9,717 bases of DNA, taken from the NCBI GenBank assembly GCA_018333395.1, contig JAGXSQ010000139.1, forward strand, positions 1-9,717, read 5' to 3'. This stretch comes from Dethiobacter sp. (GTDB lineage: Bacteria; Bacillota_D; Dethiobacteria; Dethiobacterales; Dethiobacteraceae). The notes under the pieces were generated by a model that was given only the letters and a program-made list of their open reading frames with translations, ran no database searches and had not been told where the DNA came from. This document shows positions 6,265 through 9,717 of this stretch, piece by piece; the stretch's first letter is position 1; each line of letters opens with the position of its first letter. Both the position numbers and the translations under genes were made by a program.

Positions 6265-6884
6265 GGAAACCCTTGGTAACAAAAGAGCAACGATTTGATC
6301 CTGCCTCGGTGCGCCCGCAAATGGAAACCGTCATTAATCTCTTTGATCGATACCTGGAGAATTCGCCCTACCGGTTCGGAAAGTCAAAACACGCGGTGAT
6401 GGGGCCGGTTGCCAAGATTCTGGAAAGGTCGCAGACCGGTCACTGGTCGGCAGATGCTCTTGCCGGCTATGCGTTAAGAATACATGAAATGCACCGGAAA
6501 GCGAGAGGCTTCGTTTCTACTGAGGCGCGCACCGCCTTAGAAGATGGTATCCGGGAGTTGATTCGGCTTATAGACATGGTTCCTATCACCACGCTGGCCA
6601 AAGTGGCGGAAAAGGTGGAATATGGTCTTTATTATCAGCGAAGAAAGGGAGCCAGTGAATGGATGGAAAGTATTCGGAAAGAGTTTGAAAAATATCTAAG
6701 TTCACGCTATGTAACTATTGAGCTTTTTAGGGAGGCCTGGAAAGATAAAAACATCACATTCGAGGGTATCTATCCCAGTCGGAGCAACGAGGCTTACAGG
6801 AAGGGCAAGGGAACACGCAAGCAAGACGTTGACGAGTTTTGGCGCAACCGCACTGAAGAAGATCTAGAAGAGGAGGATGAATAA
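6261..6884 (+). CDS. Candidate stand-alone type I-D small subunit (Cas11d-like, detached Cas10d C-terminal domain)
   Basis: This 207-residue protein has no motif of a known enzyme. It appears almost wholly helical, with amphipathic stretches at about 18-33, 46-56, 63-80, 88-106, 110-125 and 130-150, and it ends in a charged tail (EEDLEEEDE). It overlaps cas10d by four bases (ATGA), has a very strong binding site, and precedes csc2 by only three bases, so it is surely part of the effector operon. In characterised I-D systems the helical C-terminal part of cas10d also gives the small subunit Cas11d through an internal start. The segment from KHAVMGPVAKIL onward recalls that Cas10d region as I remember it, but I could not align it. 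I infer a small subunit encoded as its own gene. It could also be an unrelated accessory protein. Confidence 0.6.
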   Translation: MRKPLVTKEQRFDPASVRPQMETVINLFDRYLENSPYRFGKSKHAVMGPVAKILERSQTGHWSADALAGYALRIHEMHRKARGFVSTEARTALEDGIRELIRLIDMVPITTLAKVAEKVEYGLYYQRRKGASEWMESIRKEFEKYLSSRYVTIELFREAWKDKNITFEGIYPSRSNEAYRKGKGTRKQDVDEFWRNRTEEDLEEEDE

Positions 6885-6887
6885 ATC

Positions 6888-7817
6888 ATGAGCCTTAGCC
6901 TGTTAAAAGATTACCTGGTGGACACCCCGCAGCCGATCATTGGCGCTAAAACGGTGCAGATTGTTTTGTTCAGGGAAGTGTTGGATTATACTGTCTTGCG
7001 GACAGAAGAAACCCGTGAGCTAAACACAGTGGTGACACCGCTGTCTATTTCCCAAACCGATGATGTGCGGCGAGTTGCGTTCTTAGGGACGAAACAAAAA
7101 GCAGTGGAATCGCGGGAAATGGAACGGATGCTGAGGACTGCCGGGGAGGCAGTTGGTCGTGGCGGGCTTGACTGCTATTTAAAGGACAATCTTTGTTTGG
7201 CCTGTCCTCGCTGCGCTCTTTTTGGCGGAACCAATGTGGACTCGTCAAGCGAGAAAATCGCCAATATCAAGCACCGAATCGAATATGGGACAGCGTTTTC
7301 CTTGCTTCCATTCGAGGAGGTGGAAACGGCAACTACTTTTAACGCGATTAACGATCAAAACCAAAAAACCGGACAAGCATTGGGTACTCGTTATGCTGTC
7401 AGGCCGGCAACTCTTTTCCCTTCTATTGTAACCCTCAAGTCAGCGACACTCAGAGAATTGGTCCTGACTCTTAAAACATTGCTGGCAGCAAAGAATTACG
7501 GGGCGGAAACCCGTATCGGCGGGGATCTGCGTAATACCATCGTTGGGATTGCTGGAGGCTGGGAAGAGATTATCACACCGTTAGAATTAACTCTGGAGCT
7601 TTTTGACAAGAAAGATGATCTGTCAGGGGAAACAGCTGCGGCGATTCTCCAAAAGTATAAAGCATACGCAGGTAATCCACAGCAAGTAAAGGTGCTGTCC
7701 CCGGTTGAAGTCGATAAGACTGTCGAAGAAGCAGCAAATATAGCACTGTATAAGGAATTTATTGCTAATGCATACGCTGATGTAGAGGAGTATCGTAAAC
7801 AACAGAAAGGGAAATAA
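6888..7817 (+). CDS. csc2: Type I-D Cascade backbone subunit Csc2 (Cas7d)
   Basis: Csc2 polymerises along the crRNA spacer and forms the backbone of the type I-D complex. The 309-residue protein begins in the usual way (LKDYLVDTPQPIIGAKTVQI) and has an RRM-like fold with inserts. The segment RRVAFLGTKQKAVESREMER (61-80) fits the family's crRNA-binding loop region. Four cysteines (C96, C103, C106, C109 in LCLACPRCALFGG) form the zinc site known in Csc2 structures. Other conserved parts are IEYGTAFSL (131-139), a TGQALGTRYAVRPATLFPSI block (161-180) and GAETRIGGDLRNTIVGIAGG (205-224). AGGAGG at 6871-6876 lies 11 bases before the ATG. The gene follows the small-subunit candidate by three bases, and csc1 follows it by four. 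Confidence 0.93.
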   Translation: MSLSLLKDYLVDTPQPIIGAKTVQIVLFREVLDYTVLRTEETRELNTVVTPLSISQTDDVRRVAFLGTKQKAVESREMERMLRTAGEAVGRGGLDCYLKDNLCLACPRCALFGGTNVDSSSEKIANIKHRIEYGTAFSLLPFEEVETATTFNAINDQNQKTGQALGTRYAVRPATLFPSIVTLKSATLRELVLTLKTLLAAKNYGAETRIGGDLRNTIVGIAGGWEEIITPLELTLELFDKKDDLSGETAAAILQKYKAYAGNPQQVKVLSPVEVDKTVEEAANIALYKEFIANAYADVEEYRKQQKGK

Positions 7818-7821
7818 GGAG

Positions 7822-8538
7822 ATGTCCAAAGTTATTAACCTTGAGCAAGCTGGTTTCTCAGTAATGGAAGGACGTCTATATAATCACGACTACCTTTGGT
7901 TTTCTTCCGCAGAGATTGCCAAGGTGTCTTCTACTTGGCCGGCTATTCATAACTATGCTTTGAGCTATTCGCTTTCTCAATACTCGCATGGTCTTTATAA
8001 AGGCAATTATCCAAGTTACGAAGAGGACTTGGCCTTAATGCCTTTATACGCAACGCCGGCTATGAGTGTTAATGCAACCAGAACAACCATCACATTAAAT
8101 GCCCTGGATGACCTAACTTTGCGCACTGATACAGGGGGTAAGATCAATTCGCCGAACTTGGGGAAGCGGATGGTGGTGGACCCTTGCTTTGAAGTGTTAC
8201 GTGAGGGACGCCGCCCGACAGGGGGTTATTCCTTTTTCTGTTTCGTAAGCGAAGGATACCGCCTTCCTGCCGTCACGCGGCTAGGCAAAAAAGGCAGCCC
8301 GGTTCGCATCTATTGGCGACGCTTTGAGTCGCCCAGGGCTTTTTTTCGGGAGGAAGCGGTTGTTCCGGCTCATCCGGTAAATCCGCTGGATATTTCCGGT
8401 GAGGTCGTATCTTATGAACCTATCGTTCTCCCTCCCCACATGTTATTTCGCCGAGCAGAAATAAAAAATGACTGGTTTGTGAACGCCGGCGGGCAAATGG
8501 TGTTGTTGCCCAAAAGAATCCGGCAAAGGCTTGATTAG
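7822..8538 (+). CDS. csc1: Type I-D Cascade subunit Csc1 (Cas5d)
   Basis: Csc1 is the Cas5-type subunit that caps the 5' handle of the crRNA and, with Cas10d, helps read the PAM. The protein has 238 residues. Family signs are RLYNHDYLWFSSAEIAKV (18-35), IHNYALSYSL (42-51), an RTTITLNALDD strand (87-97), RLGKKGSPVRIYW (153-165) and PPHMLFRRAEI (204-214). The start ATG follows the csc2 stop by four bases. AAGGAG touches the ATG and is too close to serve it, so AAAGGG further upstream (about 7806-7811) is the likelier binding site. Coupled translation with csc2 is also likely. The first twelve residues are less conserved than the rest, so a slightly later start is possible. Confidence 0.88.
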   Translation: MSKVINLEQAGFSVMEGRLYNHDYLWFSSAEIAKVSSTWPAIHNYALSYSLSQYSHGLYKGNYPSYEEDLALMPLYATPAMSVNATRTTITLNALDDLTLRTDTGGKINSPNLGKRMVVDPCFEVLREGRRPTGGYSFFCFVSEGYRLPAVTRLGKKGSPVRIYWRRFESPRAFFREEAVVPAHPVNPLDISGEVVSYEPIVLPPHMLFRRAEIKNDWFVNAGGQMVLLPKRIRQRLD

Positions 8539-8598
8539 ATAATTTTCATTGCCCGTGATTATGTGTAGTTGAAAACTTGGCAATGAGGTGCCTGGTCA

Positions 8599-9717
8599 AT
8601 GCAAATTTTAGGCAAAACCATGACATTGCATCACCACCCGGTGGCAAAAACTCCGTTATATCCCCACCAGTGCGTGTTGCTTGATTCCTGGAATGAGCGA
8701 GAGTCGTTCATTCTGGCAACAAAGACCGGCAGCGGAAAGACTGCGGCGGTTACGTTACCGGTTATACATTTTAGGGAGTCGGCCGTTTTTGTGTATCCGA
8801 CCAATGCGCTTATTGAAGACCAAGAAAGGTCAATTTTGAACCTGCTGGAACGGGAAGGCTTTACGGTAAAAGTGCTTTCCCCCGATAACTTAAATGAGAA
8901 GTTCGGGAACGAGGATTACCATCTTGTCAGGGTTGACGCAAAAAAGCTGGAAGAATTTCGGCTAGCGTTAAAAAAGAAAGACAAGAGTCAGGCGCTTCTC
9001 CGCTTGATCCAACCGTCAAGACCGAGAATACTCCTGATCAATCCAGATCTCCTCTATTTAATTTTTTCCCTGAAATATGGGCAAGCCAGCGCCGAACTGA
9101 CAGCTCATTTTACTGCCTACCGGACAGCGGTGTTCGATGAGTTTCATTTATATTCCGGGGTTGAATTGGCACATGCCCTGTTTATGATCCATCTTATCCG
9201 TGAATTTGGCGGGTTTGACCGGATAGTGCTTCTTTCCGCCACGCCGTCTCCGGAAGTGCTTGAGCTTCTAAATAAGGGCATGACAGAACCTTTGCTGATT
9301 GACTCAGCGACAACGACGACACACACCGTTGTTGGAGAGCGAACGGTTATGCATCCATTAAATTTTACATGCTGTAATGCCGGTGCAGATGAAGTCGAGC
9401 CATTTTTTGCGTATCTTCAAGAAAGGAGAGAAGAGTTAGAGGCTGCGCTAAGAACTACGCCGGAAGCAGAATATGTTCCGGCGGTAGTAATATTAAATTC
9501 TGTTGTGTCGGCCATACGCCTGGAAGATCGCTTGGTGGAGGCGGGTTGGGATAGGGATAAAATTGGTGCTGTGCGCGGTCTTATGGCCAAACAAGAACGG
9601 CAGATCGCCGGCCGGGTGATAATCATTGGAACCTCAGCTATTGAGGTAGGGGTTGACTTTAAATCCGACTTCCTCTTGTTTGAGGCCGGCGATGCTGCCT
9701 CGTTTTTACAGCGGCTT
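8599..9717 (+). CDS. cas3: Type I-D Cas3 helicase without HD domain (partial, 3' end outside window)
   Basis: Cas3 is recruited by the complex to bound DNA and unwinds it using ATP. The first 373 residues are present and the frame is still open at the last base. A Q-motif-like LYPHQ (20-24) leads into Walker A TKTGSGKT (41-48, K47). Motif Ia-like VYPTNALIEDQ (65-75), motif II DEFH (180-183), motif III SATP (213-216) and motif V GTSAIEVGVDF (344-354) follow. The sequence is cut at FLQRL, just before the expected arginine-finger motif. The helicase begins within 25 residues of the start, so there is no N-terminal HD nuclease, which fits the HD domain carried by Cas10d. GAGGTG at 8585-8590 lies 8 bases before the ATG, and a stop at 8584-8586 bars an earlier start. 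The 60-base gap after csc1 is the longest in this operon. Confidence 0.92.
   Translation, partial: MQILGKTMTLHHHPVAKTPLYPHQCVLLDSWNERESFILATKTGSGKTAAVTLPVIHFRESAVFVYPTNALIEDQERSILNLLEREGFTVKVLSPDNLNEKFGNEDYHLVRVDAKKLEEFRLALKKKDKSQALLRLIQPSRPRILLINPDLLYLIFSLKYGQASAELTAHFTAYRTAVFDEFHLYSGVELAHALFMIHLIREFGGFDRIVLLSATPSPEVLELLNKGMTEPLLIDSATTTTHTVVGERTVMHPLNFTCCNAGADEVEPFFAYLQERREELEAALRTTPEAEYVPAVVILNSVVSAIRLEDRLVEAGWDRDKIGAVRGLMAKQERQIAGRVIIIGTSAIEVGVDFKSDFLLFEAGDAASFLQRL

Noticed and set aside
1..9717. CRISPR repeat-spacer array
   Set aside because: I found no set of regularly spaced 25-40 base repeats by eye. The array is probably beyond the window.

Overview
The window carries most of a type I-D CRISPR-Cas locus, all on the + strand. 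The organism is probably a low-to-mid GC Firmicute of the Clostridia. The reasons are strong AGGAGG-type ribosome binding sites, a SIMPL/DUF541 remnant and an XRE antitoxin-like remnant of types I associate with that class, and roughly even base composition. This placement is an inference from style, not from a marker gene.

Layout. (1) 1-138 is the 3' end of an unrecognised + strand gene. (2) 139-950 is a scar of mobile DNA: a 5'-truncated tyrosine integrase on the - strand with its own terminator, then a 5'-truncated XRE-family HTH reading frame. (3) 1016-1957 is cas6, most likely starting at a TTG behind a perfect AAGGAGG, not at the upstream ATG at 956. (4) 2046-3011 is an HTH-WYL regulator with a good sigma-A-like promoter and an inverted repeat just upstream. 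(5) 3020-3421 is a decayed, 5'-truncated SIMPL-domain gene wedged between the regulator and the interference genes. (6) 3469 to the end is a compact operon: cas10d (csc3), a 207-aa helical protein, csc2 (cas7d), csc1 (cas5d), and a helicase-only cas3 that runs off the window before its arginine-finger motif.

How the genes fit together. Cas6 cuts pre-crRNA. Cas10d, Csc2 (backbone) and Csc1 (5' handle) form the Cascade-like complex. The HD nuclease sits in Cas10d, and Cas3 is only the helicase, which is the defining split of type I-D. The 207-aa protein lies exactly where other I-D systems have the C-terminal helical part of cas10d, which also yields the small subunit Cas11d by internal translation. 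Here it is a separate cistron, coupled by an ATGA overlap and given a perfect ribosome binding site, so it is a candidate free-standing small subunit. The WYL protein is the likely regulator. WYL genes are known beside I-D loci, and in Synechocystis one (sll7009) represses crRNA accumulation.

Not seen: a CRISPR array, cas1, cas2, cas4, tRNA or rRNA. The array and adaptation genes, if present, must lie beyond 9717 or elsewhere.
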